The translations under genes and the position numbers were made by a program. Below the pieces are notes generated by a model. That model had not been told where the DNA came from and made no database searches. It saw only the letters and a list, made by a program, of their open reading frames with translations. A DNA stretch of 64,000 nucleotides from Purpureocillium takamizusanense. Its lineage: Eukaryota; Ascomycota; Sordariomycetes; Hypocreales; Ophiocordycipitaceae. The stretch lies in NCBI RefSeq assembly GCF_022605165.1, contig NC_063069.1:930001-994000 (forward strand), given 5' to 3'. Below, piece after piece: positions 1-11,236 of this stretch (its first letter is position 1; each line of letters starts with the position of its first letter).

Positions 1-1189
1 TGTACGGCGGCCGCACGGCGGGCATGTTTGGGTACGCGCACTTTACGGGCGGCTTCGCGGGCGGGCAGGCCGAGTACGTCCGCGTGCCGCTGGGGGACGT
101 GAACCTGCTGGAGATTCCGGACGACGTGCCTGATGAGAAAGGTAAGTTGCAACAGCAGCAGCAACAGCAGCATCCCTTGTTAGCTACATGGCCCCCTTGG
201 GGGGAGAAAAGCATCGTACGCGCGCCTGACACCGCAGTGTAGCCCTTTACCTCTCCGACGTGCTGGCAACCTCGTACAACTGCGTCAAAGACACGGCCGT
301 ATACCCAGGCGACGAGGTGGCCATTTTCGGCGCCGGTCCAATCGGCCAAATGTGCGGCGTCTTTGCGCTCCAGGAGGGCGCCTCCAAGGTCATATTCGTC
401 GACACGGAGCCTCGTCTGTCCTTTATCAAGGAGCACTTCCCCGCGCAGCACCAGGGCAAGATGGAGCTCGTCGACTTCAAGGCGCTGTCCCACGGCGTGA
501 CGTCGGCCGAGACGGTCGTCAGCCGGCTCAAGGAGCTCTGCGGCGGACGCGGCCCGGACGCGGCGCTCGAGTGCGCGGCGGGCGAGTACGCCAAGGGCTG
601 GATGCACTGGCTGGAGATGGCGACGGGGGCCGAGACGGACACGAGCGAGATTATCAACGAGATGGTCGAGGGCGTGCGCAACTATGGGCGCTGCGGCGTG
701 ACGGGCATCTACGTGGGCTACGTGAGTTTCTCTCTCCCTCTCTCGCTCTTGTTCCCTTCACCCTTCAGGGGGTCGCTCAACCCTCTTCGTTCCTTGTTCT
801 TTTCCGCGTTCCCAAACGCATCAATGCCCAGTTCCTTCATCACAAGGTGTGAGCTTTTCAACGTTGACCTCGACTAACACACGGGTGTGACCCCCCCTCC
901 CCCCTACCAGACCAACCACTTCAACATCGGCTCGCTGATGCAGCGCGGCATCCGGCTCATCGGCAACGGGCAGGCCCCCGTGCACAAGTACTGGGAGGAG
1001 CTGCTGGAGATGATCCGGCGCGGCGAGCTGGACCCGCTGCAGATGGTGTCGCACCGCGTGCGGCTCGAGGACCTGGACAAGGTGTACTACAAGTTTGAGA
1101 AGAGGGAGGACGGCATGCAAAAGGTGTTTGTCGAGACGCGCTTCTCGCTGCCGGCGGCCCAGGGGAGCCCGTCGCTGACGACGTATTGA
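1..1189 (+). CDS. Zn-type alcohol / glutathione-independent formaldehyde dehydrogenase-like (5' truncated by window)
   Basis: Medium-chain dehydrogenase/reductase that oxidises an alcohol or aldehyde with NAD(P). Exon ends read as up to 141, 243-721 and 911-1189; introns are 142-242 (GTAAGT) and 722-910 (GTGAGT). Joining gives a continuous reading VPDEK-ALYLSDV and GY-TNHFN. The Rossmann glycine motif GAGPIG (about 325-345) and following acidic Asp (FVDTE) mark the NAD-binding domain. The zinc-ligand N-terminus lies before the window. The C-terminal [18 protein letters not shown] stretch is typical of the formaldehyde dehydrogenase branch of this family. The first intron ends in a tandem acceptor (CAGTGTAG) where only the distal AG keeps frame. 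Family certain; substrate inferred. Confidence 0.85.
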
Positions 1190-1801
1190 ATGATTATCGT
1201 GTGCCCCGGGTCTCGGAGTTGCTGGGGGAGGGAGTTTAGCGAAGGTGGTGGCGGAGTTGGGGAGCAGCGCGGGAGCCAAAAAAGATGGAAGATGCTCGTG
1301 GTAGTGCTGTTATCATTTCCAGTCTAGGAATGCCACCGGTCGTTTCTTTTAAGCCAAGACCCGTAATGATAAAGTCGTCAAGAAGTTGGAGTTGCCAAGT
1401 TGCCCTCACGCGGCCACATCTGCACGGTTTATTCCTCTAGAGTCTAGGCATCCGCCAGCTGGCAGAGAGCCGCACCTCAGCCAGCGTGGAACCCCTGGCT
1501 GCCAGCCACGGAGCACCCACCACAGGGCGTTGGCCGCTGATTCAGGTACCCGTCTGCTACAGGAACCCGCCCGCCCGCCCGCCCGCCGGCGCCCAAGCTA
1601 CTAGATTCAGGCCACCGAGCCGCCAAGGACCTGTGCTGAAGTGGATCCATACCACAGGGGCCACTCCTGATCCAACGGCACTGCGACCCTCATCAACGGC
1701 CACCTCATCACCACCACCGGCACTCACTCACACACACAACACCCCTCATCACCACCGCCTCACCTCACCTCAACTGCCCCCCCCCTCCCCCCTCCCTCAA
1801 C
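1190..1801. other. Intergenic, promoter/5' leader of RFT1
   Basis: No gene seen. It contains a (CCCG)n-like run near 1565-1585. Close to the RFT1 start there is a long CA/CT-rich stretch (about 1700-1800), the pyrimidine-rich leader seen ahead of several genes in this window. Confidence 0.5.
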
Positions 1802-3742
1802 ATGGCGCCACAGGCCTCCATGGTCCGCGGCGCCTCCCTGCTCATCCTATTGCAGCTCCTCTCCCGCCTCGCCACTTTCGTCGCCAACCAGCTGCTGCTG
1901 CGCTTCCTCACCGCGCCGCTCCTCGGCGTCGCCACCCAGCTCGAGGTCTACTACCTCTCCGTCCTCTTCTTCGCCCGCGAGAGCCTGCGCGTCGCCATCC
2001 AGCGCCAGGCCACTACCTCGTCATCCACGCCAAAGACTTCTGCGTCCCCATCAGCAATAGCTGTCGCATCCGCATCCGCATCTGCTGCCACCACCACCGC
2101 CGCCAACAACGACAATGACCATGACAGCAAGCAGAGCAGCGAGCAGCGGCATGACAATGCGGTAGCGGCCGCGGCACCTCTACCTGACGCAGACGCAGAG
2201 CGGCGCGACGCCCAGGCCGTCGTCAACCTCGGCTACCTCGCCATCCTCCTCGGCGTCGTCGCCGCGACGGTCCTCGGCTGGACGTACCTCGCCTACGCCG
2301 CCCCCGCCGCCGCGACGCTCGAGAAGCAGCAGCAGACCCCTCCTCCTCCTCCTCCTCCGCCCTTCCTCGCGCGCAGCCTGCGTCTCTACGGCCTCGCCGC
2401 CGTCGTGGAGCTCCTCTCGGAGCCCTGCTTCGTGCTCATGCAGACACGCCTGCGCTTCGGCACCCGCGCCGCCGCCGAGTCGGCCGCCACGCTGGTCCGC
2501 TGCGTCGTCGTCTTTGGCTCCGCGCTGGGCGCCGCGCGGAGGGGCGTCGACCTCGGCGTCCTGCCGTTTGCGCTGGGACAGCTGGCGTATGGCGTCGCGC
2601 TGCTGCTCGTGTATCTCGTCGCGGGGCAGGGCCTTGCGTCGTCATTGGGCTTCTCTCTTCTGCCGCGACCGGTGATTGTCCCGTCTGCTCAGCAGAAGAA
2701 GCAGGCGGCACGCAATGGAGAAAAGGGGGGCGAATTCCTCTGGTCGTACTTTTATAGACCAACAATGTCCCTCGCAGGCAGCATGATGGCCCAGAGCGTC
2801 GTCAAGCACCTCCTCACGCAGGGCGACACGTTTCTCGTCTCCCTCCTCTCCACACCGCAAGTCCAGGGCGTGTATGCGCTCGCAAACAACTACGGAGGGC
2901 TCATTGCGCGACTCCTCTTCCAGCCGGTCGAGGAGAGCTGCCGGAGCTACTTTTCGCGATTTCTCTCCGACCAGCCCCTCGTCAGGCAGCCTGCCGAGAA
3001 GGAGAAGAGGGAGAAGAATACTTCCAGCCCGGCGGTTCAAGAGGCAAAGCGCAGCCTGAGCACCCTCATGCGCCTCTACATCCTGCTCTCCGCAGTCGTC
3101 GTCTCCGTCGGCCCCTTTGCCGCGCCGTCGCTCCTCGCCCTCGTCGCGGGCAGACGCTGGACGGGCGTCGGCGCGGGCGACGTCCTCGGCGCGTACTGCT
3201 TCTACATCCCCTTCCTCGCCCTCAACGGCCTGTCCGAGTCCTTTGTCGCGTCCGTCGCGTCCGAGGGCCAGGTGCACCGGCAGTCTGTGTGGATGGGCGC
3301 GTTTTCCGTCGCGTTCGCCGCGTCGGCGTTTCTGTTCATGCGCGTGATCCCGCTGGGTGCGCAGGGCCTGGTGCTCGCCAATTCGGTCAACATGCTGTGC
3401 CGCATCGTGTGGAGCGTTGCCTTCATCAAGTCCTTTTTTGCCGCGCACGGGACGGGCTTCGCCGTGGCGGAGCTGGTACCTACGGCTACCGTGGCGACGT
3501 CCGTGGCGACGTTCGCGCTCCTCCACCAGCTTCACGTTCTCGACACGGCGGAGGCAGAGCCCGTGAGGACATTGGCAAAGGTCGCGGGCACGGCAGCCCC
3601 GTTGCTTCTATTGATGTACGGCCCACACGCCCCTCGTCTCCGTTTTGATCCATGTACTGACAACCGCAGACTCTTTTTTGAGCGCACATTCCTCCTCGAG
3701 TGTGCCCGTGCCGCTCGCGGCAGGCGAGCCGCCAAACAATAA
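1802..3742 (+). CDS. RFT1: RFT1, dolichol-linked oligosaccharide ER membrane protein
   Basis: Multi-pass ER membrane protein of the MOP/MATE-like superfamily, required for normal supply of lumenal Man5GlcNAc2-PP-dolichol in N-glycosylation; whether it is itself the flippase is debated. The start has the family hallmark [17 protein letters not shown] (residues 10-26), followed by [12 protein letters not shown] and FFARESLR. About a dozen hydrophobic segments follow. A Ser/Ala/Asn/Asp-rich linker (about residues 70-135) and a Pro run (about 180) make it longer (646 aa) than the usual 500-600. The ORF is open throughout, but 3616-3669 has donor GTACGG, branch TACTGAC and acceptor CGCAG with 3n length (54 bp). 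It is probably an intron, giving 628 aa. Confidence 0.9.
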   Translation: MAPQASMVRGASLLILLQLLSRLATFVANQLLLRFLTAPLLGVATQLEVYYLSVLFFARESLRVAIQRQATTSSSTPKTSASPSAIAVASASASAATTTAANNDNDHDSKQSSEQRHDNAVAAAAPLPDADAERRDAQAVVNLGYLAILLGVVAATVLGWTYLAYAAPAAATLEKQQQTPPPPPPPPFLARSLRLYGLAAVVELLSEPCFVLMQTRLRFGTRAAAESAATLVRCVVVFGSALGAARRGVDLGVLPFALGQLAYGVALLLVYLVAGQGLASSLGFSLLPRPVIVPSAQQKKQAARNGEKGGEFLWSYFYRPTMSLAGSMMAQSVVKHLLTQGDTFLVSLLSTPQVQGVYALANNYGGLIARLLFQPVEESCRSYFSRFLSDQPLVRQPAEKEKREKNTSSPAVQEAKRSLSTLMRLYILLSAVVVSVGPFAAPSLLALVAGRRWTGVGAGDVLGAYCFYIPFLALNGLSESFVASVASEGQVHRQSVWMGAFSVAFAASAFLFMRVIPLGAQGLVLANSVNMLCRIVWSVAFIKSFFAAHGTGFAVAELVPTATVATSVATFALLHQLHVLDTAEAEPVRTLAKVAGTAAPLLLLMYGPHAPRLRFDPCTDNRRLFFERTFLLECARAARGRRAAKQ

Positions 3743-3806
3743 TGCCCCAACGCCATCTAGACAATAAAAAAAAATAATTCATCGCCGCGCAAAACATGAC
3801 GCCCAT

Positions 3807-5758
3807 CTAATCAAACGTAATCTTGGTCGCCTTTTGCGTCATGTCGACGTCCTTGAAGAAGGAGCCATACATGTCGTGCGTCTTCTTCTTGACCGTGGTG
3901 CCAAACTTGAGCAGGTTCTCGGGCACTTCTTGGTTAGCACCCCTAAGGATGTTGACGAGGCTGTGTCTGTTAGCGTGCTGTGAGCCAAGGAGCAGGGCAT
4001 AGAATGCACGTACGATCCGGAGTGCGCCTTGTCCTGCACAGTGAAGAGCGTGATGGCCTCGCCAGTGTTGCCGGCACGGCCCGTGCGCCCGATGCGATGG
4101 ACGTAGTCCTCGATGGTCAGGGGGAACTGGAGCACGTCAGTTATGTGGGAAAGGCCCAGGGGCTTCGGGCTGCAACTTACGGTTACGTTGATAACCAGCT
4201 TTACCTCGGGAATGTCCAGGCCGCGAGCGGCCACGTCCGTCGCCACGAGGACGGGCGTCTGTCCCGTCTTGAAGGCCTCGAGACTGCGCGTTCGCTGCTC
4301 CTGTTTCAGGTCGCCATGGATGCCGCCGACGCGCACACCCTTGCGGGCGAGGAAGCCCTCGACGCGCGTGGCCTCCTTCTTGTACAAGCAGAAGACGAGG
4401 ATGCGGTCGTTCTTTGCCTTGCCCTGCTGGTGCTGCTTGAGAATCTGCAGGAGGCGGAACTCCTTGTCGCGGGGCTCGACGACCTCGACGCGCTGCGTGA
4501 TGCGCGCGTTGGCTTGCAGCTCGACGGAGCCGTTCTCCGTCTCCTTGCCGCCGGAACCAATGGTCACCTTGACGGGCTCCACCATGAAGGACGAAGCCAA
4601 CGCCTGCACCGACTGCGGCCACGTGGCCGTGAACATGAGCGTCTGGCGGCGCTCTCTCTCGGGGCACGAGCCCAGAATCTGCTTGATGTCCTCCTCGAAG
4701 CCCTTGTCGAGCATGCGGTCCGCCTCGTCGAGCACGACGAACGCGGCGCCGCTGAGGTCCACCGTCCCGTCGGACATGAAGTCCTTGAGGCGGCCGGGCG
4801 TGGCGACGATGATGTCGCAGCCGCGACCGAGCAGGTTGCGCTGGTCGTCCTTGGAGGCGCCGCCATACAGGCACACGCACTTGAGCTTGGCGAGGGTGGC
4901 GAGGCTGGCGAGCTGCTCGTGCGTCTGCATGGCGAGCTCGCGCGTGGGCGAGACGATGACGGCCTTGGTGCCGCGGGTGCCCATGGCGGAGACGGCCTCG
5001 ACGCAGGGGAGCGCAAAGGCCATGGTCTTGCCGGAGCCCGTCTCGGCGACGCCGACGACGTCGCGGCCGCTAAGCGTCGAGGGCCAGGACGCGGCCTGGA
5101 TGGGCGTCGGGGCCTTGTACTTGGCGAACGGCGAGGGCTTCTTCTCCAGCAGGTTCGTCGACGGCAGGTGGTCGAACTCGGTCACGGGTCGGAGCGGCGC
5201 ATCCTTGTTGCGGGGGTCGGTGATTGTGATCTGGTGCTCGGCGAGGAAGGCGTCGATGTCGGCCTGCGGGACGCTCGAAAGGCTCATGGTCTGGACGTAA
5301 GCGCCGCGGGCGGGGACGTCGGCGCTGCCATCTGTCGCGGCCACGGACTTGTTCTTGTTCTTCTTGTCCTTTTTGGACTTCTTCTTTTCCTCGACGGGCG
5401 CGTTCTCAGCGCCATTCGCATCGGCCATGGAGACGTCCTGCGACTCGGGGGAGGCCTGCTCCTCTTGGGCAGCCGCCTGCAGCTTCTTCTCCTTCTTCTC
5501 GCGCTTTTTCTCCTTCTTGGCCTTCTTTTCGGCCTTGCGCAGGGCCTCTTCGTCGGCGCCGCTGCCGTCTCCGTTGGTCGCGGGCTCAGCGTCTCCTTCC
5601 TCCGGCTTGCGCTTCTTGTCCTTCTTTTCCTTCTTCTTCTCCTTCTTGTCCTTCTTCAGCTGCGCCTTGTCGACATGGTCGCCGTTTTCGACCTTGGTCT
5701 TCTTGGAGGGCCGGACGGCGACCTCGCTGTCAGCGAGAGAGTGCTTCGTGGCAGCCAT
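3807..5758 (-). CDS. DBP3: DBP3, DEAD-box ATP-dependent RNA helicase (pre-60S rRNA processing)
   Basis: Nucleolar DEAD-box helicase; yeast Dbp3 acts in 35S/27S pre-rRNA processing at site A3. Exons (minus) are 5758-4181, 4126-4014 and 3960-3807, giving 614 aa. Introns of 54 bp (4127-4180, GTAAGT) and 53 bp (3961-4013, GTACGT) interrupt only the 3' end. Splicing restores [24 protein letters not shown] and a C-terminus ending KITFD. The first ~150 residues are Lys/Glu-rich coiled-coil-like, as in Dbp3. Then come the Q motif (PTPIQAA), motif [26 protein letters not shown] (FTATWP), [10 protein letters not shown] and [10 protein letters not shown]. The first intron is 3n and stop-free, so an unspliced reading looks deceptively open. 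Confidence 0.95.
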
Positions 5759-6501
5759 TGCGTCGAACAGGGCAGGACGTCTGGTCTGGCCTGGCAGGGG
5801 GAGAAGACAGACAAGGTGCTGGTTGTCGACGCTGAGAACTCAACAGGCGGTCCAAAGGCGGTGGGCGGTGGGTGGGATTGATGGCAAAATTTTGGCGGCG
5901 GCACGAAAATTTATCTTATCGATAAGCCACGCCGTAATGGCCGCTGGCTTGTTTCTAGTGTGGGCGGTCAAGCCCGCGATGGCACACGGCAGGGCCCCCA
6001 CATCCGCACTAATAACGGTGGTGTCCGTTGGTGGCGTCCGCTGGGGATCAATTTGGAGCCACTTCGCCGCCCCTGATGAGACAACTCTGGGCCTAAAGGG
6101 AAGCTTGAAGAAAGGTTGGACCCCGAACAAGGGCCCGATCGAGTTGTAAGTCGATTCGTAGAGTCATCAGGCCCAAAGGGGATTGAATGCTTCGCCTGTG
6201 GAAGCTAGGTCTGGAATATTGGGCTTCATGTTGCAAAATCGGCTGAACGACAACATCACCCTCACACACACGCGGCAGCACGTCGAGGCACACGGCCGCC
6301 CAGGGTGTCCGGTGAACCCTGTAGTCAAAAGCTGATGAGCCATCATCCAGATTGCCCAAGTGTATGAAGAAGACTCCAAGTACTCCGCGCTCGTGATACC
6401 GGCCTCTTGCTGCCTCAGTGCTTGCAGCCCGACCAAACCAAACCCCGGATCAAGGCAATGTCAGGCCAATAGGAATCAAACAGTGGGCTTCTCTCTTCGC
6501 T
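5759..6501. promoter_or_regulatory. DBP3 upstream region with RRPE-like and GATA-palindrome motifs
   Basis: Upstream of DBP3 (minus strand) lie AAAATTTT at 5886-5893, GAAAATTT at 5905-5912 and the perfect 12-bp palindrome CTTATCGATAAG at 5915-5926, with a third TATC just before it. AAAATTT-type RRPE elements are known from ribosome-biogenesis promoters in fungi. The match here is by eye. No gene seen in the rest of the stretch, which runs to the 3' end of the next minus-strand gene. Confidence 0.4.
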
Positions 6502-8001
6502 TCAACACGACACGCCCGAGTCTCGCAAGTACTGTGAGAACTGGTCAAACACTGCAATGTCCTTGACCGTCTGCTCCCCCAAAAAGTCAGTCAGCCAAAG
6601 GTCAGTCCATGGCACCATGCACAGATAGGTAAGCCCTAGCTAAGGGAGAGAGCCCCTCTTCGGGAAAATCAGACAGTCCAGACTCACATCAGACACAAGG
6701 AGCAGGTCCCCCTTTTGCATTCCCTCGGGCCACTGCGCAGACGTGGGCAATGCGGCCATGTGCGGCGTTATCTTAATCGTCGGGTCTTGCTGCCAAACCG
6801 TGTACCAGTCGTTGCCGTCCTTGGCATGGACTGCAAAGACGCCAATGCCGTCTCGCACCAGCTGCATCCCGCAGAGGCTGCGCACCGCCGGCACCACGTA
6901 GCTACCGCCACCGGCCAGCGTGTGCTGCTCTGGCCGCTGCTGGTGCTGGTGCTGCTGCGTATCGTCGTGAAACCGAAAGTCGATGGTGCGCAGGTACTTC
7001 ATGCCGACGCGGAAGCGCCGCCCAAAGTCCATGTTGTCGACGTAATACTCGCGCCGGAGCGTCAGGAAGCTGAGGCGGAACGGCCATCCGGGGCGCAACG
7101 ACGACAGGGGCTCCGGGCGCGGGCGCTGCAGCTTCGGGCGCTGACCGTCCAGGAGGGCGTGGTCCGCCTCGAAGATGTCCTCGACGGGGATGAGCTGCAG
7201 CGCGAGGAGGATGGACGAGGCGTTGGCGCGCACGACATCGTGGTTGGCCGTGTGCGGGAACCGCGAGGGCCCCCCGTGTCGGATGTTGCGCAGCGCTTGC
7301 GCGACGCGAGCCGCACGGCTGGGGCTGTCTGCCTGCGAAAAGGGTGCGTCCGGTCCGGCGGACGCAGATGTGAGAAGGCCGATAACCTTTGCCCAGAACC
7401 TCAAAGCCGGTGTCTCTTTGTTCGCCGCGTCCGTCGGGCTCGCCAGCGTGCGCGAGACGAAGGCGTGGAGTCGCTCCGGCAGGGGATGGCGTCGCAGGCC
7501 GAGTAGGACGGGGCTTTTAATACCCTCGTCCTTGAGCCCCGCACAGAGCTCCTCGAAGCGTCGCTGGGCGTCCGTCTCGGCCCTGCTCGTGCGGCCCTCG
7601 AGGTCATCGGCGTCGAGGGTGTGGTCGACGGTCACGTCGAAGCGGTCGGGCGCCTCGCGGAAGCGTATCTCGGGCAAGAAGGGGCTCGCGTCGCGCGCGC
7701 AGTCGAGGAAGCCGTCGAGCTCCGCCGCGGTGAACTCCGTCTTGCCCCAGAGACGCGCGACGACGTGCCAGCACGCGGCGTGCACGAGGCGCGCCTCCTG
7801 GCCCTCAAAGGTGTGCGAGCAAAGACCCGGAGGGACGAGCGCCTGGGGCACCCGCGGGACGGACGGCGGCGAGGCGTGCTCCAGCGGCTGGGCGTGGGCT
7901 TTCCACGACTCGGTCGGGCGGGCCGCGTACGTGAGGGAGATTTCGGAGCCGCAGACGACGCAGTGCTGCAAGGTGGCCAAGGTGTGCGAGAAGTCGGTCA
8001 T
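6502..8001 (-). CDS. Hypothetical protein with N-terminal Cys pair
   Basis: Not recognised as an enzyme. Exons are 8001-6688 and 6570-6502, 460 aa. The donor GTGAGT at 6687 and acceptor GGAGCAG at 6571 extend the protein past the in-frame stop by 23 residues (TVKDIAVFDQF... ending VSC). There is a CVVC motif at about residues 15-18 and scattered Cys/His (CSHTF, HAACWH). A central region resembles fungal F-box-linked domains of unknown function (EDIFEADHALLDG, WPFRLSFLTLRREYYVDN). A Gln/His run lies near residue 365. No signal peptide or membrane segment is visible. It may be a fungal F-box or zinc-binding family member; I cannot tell which. Confidence 0.7.
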
Positions 8002-9924
8002 GGTGGTCGTCTCGTCGTTTCACGGGACCGACCCCCAAGCGGGAGCGTTGGCGTGTAAGTCAGCGCTGTGCGACACAACCAGGACAACGAGTGAACGGCG
8101 GCAGGAGGCGCGCTTCAGCGCAGAGCAGCAACGTCTAGCTGATGGAGGAATCGCCGGACACACATGGTACCGTACCAGTGATGGATCAGAGTCGCGTCCC
8201 GTCAGCGGGGTGTAAGACGATGCCTCGCAGTGGGAGGATGGGCTAGCTGATATACCTACTGCTGCTACTGCCACTACTACATACTACTACTAGCCTCCTC
8301 ACTCCCTCCATCAAATGCCTGCGCAGTCTCGTCTCAGGGATCTTGTGGGGGCCGTCAAATGTGCCTGGGTCAGCGATCGTGGCGCACGCTACTACTGGTA
8401 GTGTCTCGTACAGGGCTGAGCTCGATGCAACCCCTCAGGTCAGGCTCTTGGCGGGGGATGGCGTCCTTGACTCACAAGCAGTGTGCTCAGGGTGCAAGTT
8501 CTGTATTGGCGTAAAGTATCTGGGTCGATATTCAGACTTGGCTTTCAAGACTCAAGCGTCCGTCTGGAAGGAAGGACCATGGAAGAGTGGAGTGGGGATT
8601 TGGGTGACTGAAAAGGGGCAGTTTTTGGTATCACGGAAATTGGTGATGATGCATGGATCCAATGTGCAGTGGGCTGAACGGAGACAACGGTCCGCTAGCC
8701 AATCCTGGAAGTTGGCAGACCTATTCCAGCATATAGGCCCGAAGCCTTCTTTGCATGCACATGCTCATCAATGACCGACTGCTAGCAACTCAGTAGCATC
8801 CTAGTATGCAATTTGTCGAGCAATATGAAGCAGGGACCAGCCTCGAGCCACTCGGCGCAAAAACTCCGAACCACTGCTTTGGTAGTATTCGGCCAAGTCT
8901 CCCGCGGTCCAGGCATTGGCGACGACCGCCACATGCACGCCTGCCAGCTTGAAAATGCCATCCTGCCCGTAATGGTTGTGGCTCTGTGGCAAGGACGCTG
9001 CCGATTGCAGAAGGGTCATCTGAGAGGGCCTGACACACTTCACGTTTGTTTCGTACAGCCTCGTGATTTGGACCGCGGTGGGGAGGCGTATGAGAGGGGT
9101 CGAGAACGATTTGACGAGTATCGACCAGAGCTTGGGCAGAGCAATGTTTGGGATTCTGCCTGTGAAGCTTGATGTGAGGTGGAATTAAGGTTAACGCGCT
9201 GATGAGGACGAGAGGTGGGCCGAGGGCATCATGACATGCGAGCTACTTTGTACGCAAATCATGAAGACAGGCTTGATGCACGCAAGGGATGGCGATCTTA
9301 TGCCTCGTCGTATCACCGGCTGTCGGGCCGTCGGCTGGGGGGGCGTTGTGAAGGGGAGTTTTCGCGTTTTGGACAAGTGTCAGTCCTGCTCCCACATGGA
9401 CAGAGCTCAAATCAGCTGGCGGCAACATTTTTATACACTTCAGATCGCTGTCCATTTCATGATATGTCATAAACCAGTTGACAACAAAAGACAGGTAGTC
9501 AACCTTTTTTACTTCAACAAGGATCGAGCGACTCTGCATTCAATACGCCTGTCTATCCATAGGCTTCTCGCCTTCCGGGCCTAGCGAGCTGCGACTGGAG
9601 GTGGCCTGTCTTGACTCGGAAAGAAGCGGCGAAATGTAACGAATTAATAGAAACGGACCCTAGAAGTAAAGCGTTAAGAGGATAGGTAGGACTCTAACTT
9701 ACGTCTATGTAAGGTTGGGAACGATGTGGATGGCTTGGGCGACCTTTACGAAGTACGAAGGCCGCTTTTAATTGCCAACCACGTGACTGCGCGCGCCAAC
9801 TCTCTCGACAGACGCGTTAATCGTCACTCAGCTGCGTGCCGCGTCCTCAATCATCATCACCTCAAAACGCCACCAAGAGCTGCCAACTCAAAGGTCAACG
9901 TGAACTGAAGCTGAAACGGCCGAG
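8002..9924. other. 1.9-kb intergenic stretch
   Basis: No gene supported. There is a degenerate (ACT)n run at about 8245-8295. The stretch at about 9600-9720 is AT-richer. ORFs here lack ATG starts, codon bias and recognisable motifs. The SRAP gene promoter occupies its right end. Confidence 0.5.
9812..9817. promoter_or_regulatory. MCB-type ACGCGT element upstream of SRAP gene
   Basis: Perfect ACGCGT (the MluI cell-cycle box, bound by MBF in yeasts) 108 bp before the ATG of the SRAP/HMCES-like gene. A role in S-phase expression would fit a replication-coupled repair protein. This is inferred only from the motif and its position. Confidence 0.3.
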
Positions 9925-11236
9925 ATGTGTGGTCGCTATGCACTGGCACTGGTACGTGAGGCCGCATTGGCCGTCCGAACCCCAAGGACACTCACGCTGA
10001 CCGGGTATCCCCTCCCCCACCACAGCGCCCGTCACAGGTGAGGCAGATGATGGAGGATGATGACATGCCCGTGGCGTATGCCCCGGATGACGATGGCCCC
10101 GGCGCGCCTCGGCAGTCGTACAACTTTGCCCCGGGGTACCACGGCATCGTCTATCGCGCCGACACGCCGGATTGGGGCACCGGTCCCGCACCCCGCTCAC
10201 ATGCCAGGGCCGATGACGCCGCCGCGGAGGAGTCCACCGACAAGGAAAAGGAGGTTTCTGCCTCTGACGCAGCGGTGGCACCTGTCCACGTCCAGTACAA
10301 GCTTCAGTCGATGAAATGGGGCCTCATTCCCTTCTGGACCAAGCGCAACCCAGACTACTCGACCATGATGCGCACCATCAACTGCCGCGACGACTCCCTC
10401 AGCACCCCGGGCGGCATGTGGGCCAGCATGAAGGCCCGCAAGCGCTGCATCGTCATCGCGCAGGGCTTCTTCGAGTGGCTCAAGACCGGCCCCAAGGACA
10501 AGCTGCCACACTACGTGAAGCGCAAGGACGGCCATCTCATGTGCCTTGCCGGCCTGTGGGACTGTGTCCAGTACGACGGTGCGCCGCTCGTGCCCGCTCC
10601 CGTCGCATGCGTGGGGTTGCTAATGAGGCAATGTTAGGCTCCGACGAAAAGCTGTACACGTACACCATCATCACCACCGACTCCAACAAGCAGCTCAAGT
10701 TCCTGCACGACCGCATGCCCGTCATGTTCGACCCAGGCTCTGACAAGATCAAGCAGTGGCTGGACCCGAGCAAGCACGAGTGGGATCGCCAGCTGCAGTC
10801 GTTGCTCAAGCCCTTTGACGGGCAGCTCGAGGTGTACCCGGTGAGCAAGGACGTGGGCAAGGTGGGCAACAACTCGCCCTCCTTCATCATCCCCCTAAAC
10901 AGCAAAGAGAACAAATCCAACATTGCAAACTTCTTTGCCAACGCATCGCAAAAGGGCGGAGCGAAGGGCGGCGAAAAGACTACCGCTTCGACAAAGGACG
11001 CGAAGACAGAAACGGAGAAGCAAGGCCCCTTTACGGCCGTCAAGGAAGAGGCACCAGAATCGAGCCCCGCAGAGAAGCGCAAGGCCGTTCCGTCCGTAGG
11101 GGACAGCCCCCCAGCCAAAAAGACGGCCACGGAAAGGAAGAAGATCAGCGCGACGCAGAACGAGCGGAGGAGCCCGGTCAAGTCCAAGGCGCCAGGATCT
11201 CAGAAGATTACCAAGTTCTTCGGCAACAGCGCATAA
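9925..11236 (+). CDS. SRAP-domain (HMCES/YedK-type) abasic-site DNA-protein crosslink protein
   Basis: SRAP proteins use Cys2 to crosslink to abasic sites in single-stranded DNA and shield forks. Exons are 9925-9951, 10026-10578 and 10638-11236, 392 aa. The first exon encodes only MCGRYALAL, giving the catalytic Cys2 after Met removal. The second intron (GTGCGC...TGCTAATG...TTAG) removes an in-frame stop. Conserved residues visible are the Asn of TINCRDD, the Glu of GFFEW and the His of LHDRMP, matching the known catalytic Asn, Glu and His. The SRAP core ends near residue 270. A Lys/Ser/Pro-rich tail follows and ends SQKITKFFGNSA, resembling a PCNA-interacting peptide. An MCB-like ACGCGT lies upstream. 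Confidence 0.93.

Noticed and set aside
2642..3535. 297-aa ORF antisense to RFT1
   Set aside because: Glu/Arg/Gly-rich shadow; RFT1 strand has conserved membrane topology.
3980..5881. 633-aa ORF antisense to DBP3
   Set aside because: Reverse shadow of GC-rich helicase codons; Leu/Gly/Arg/Val monotony, no motif, and DBP3 on the other strand is certain.
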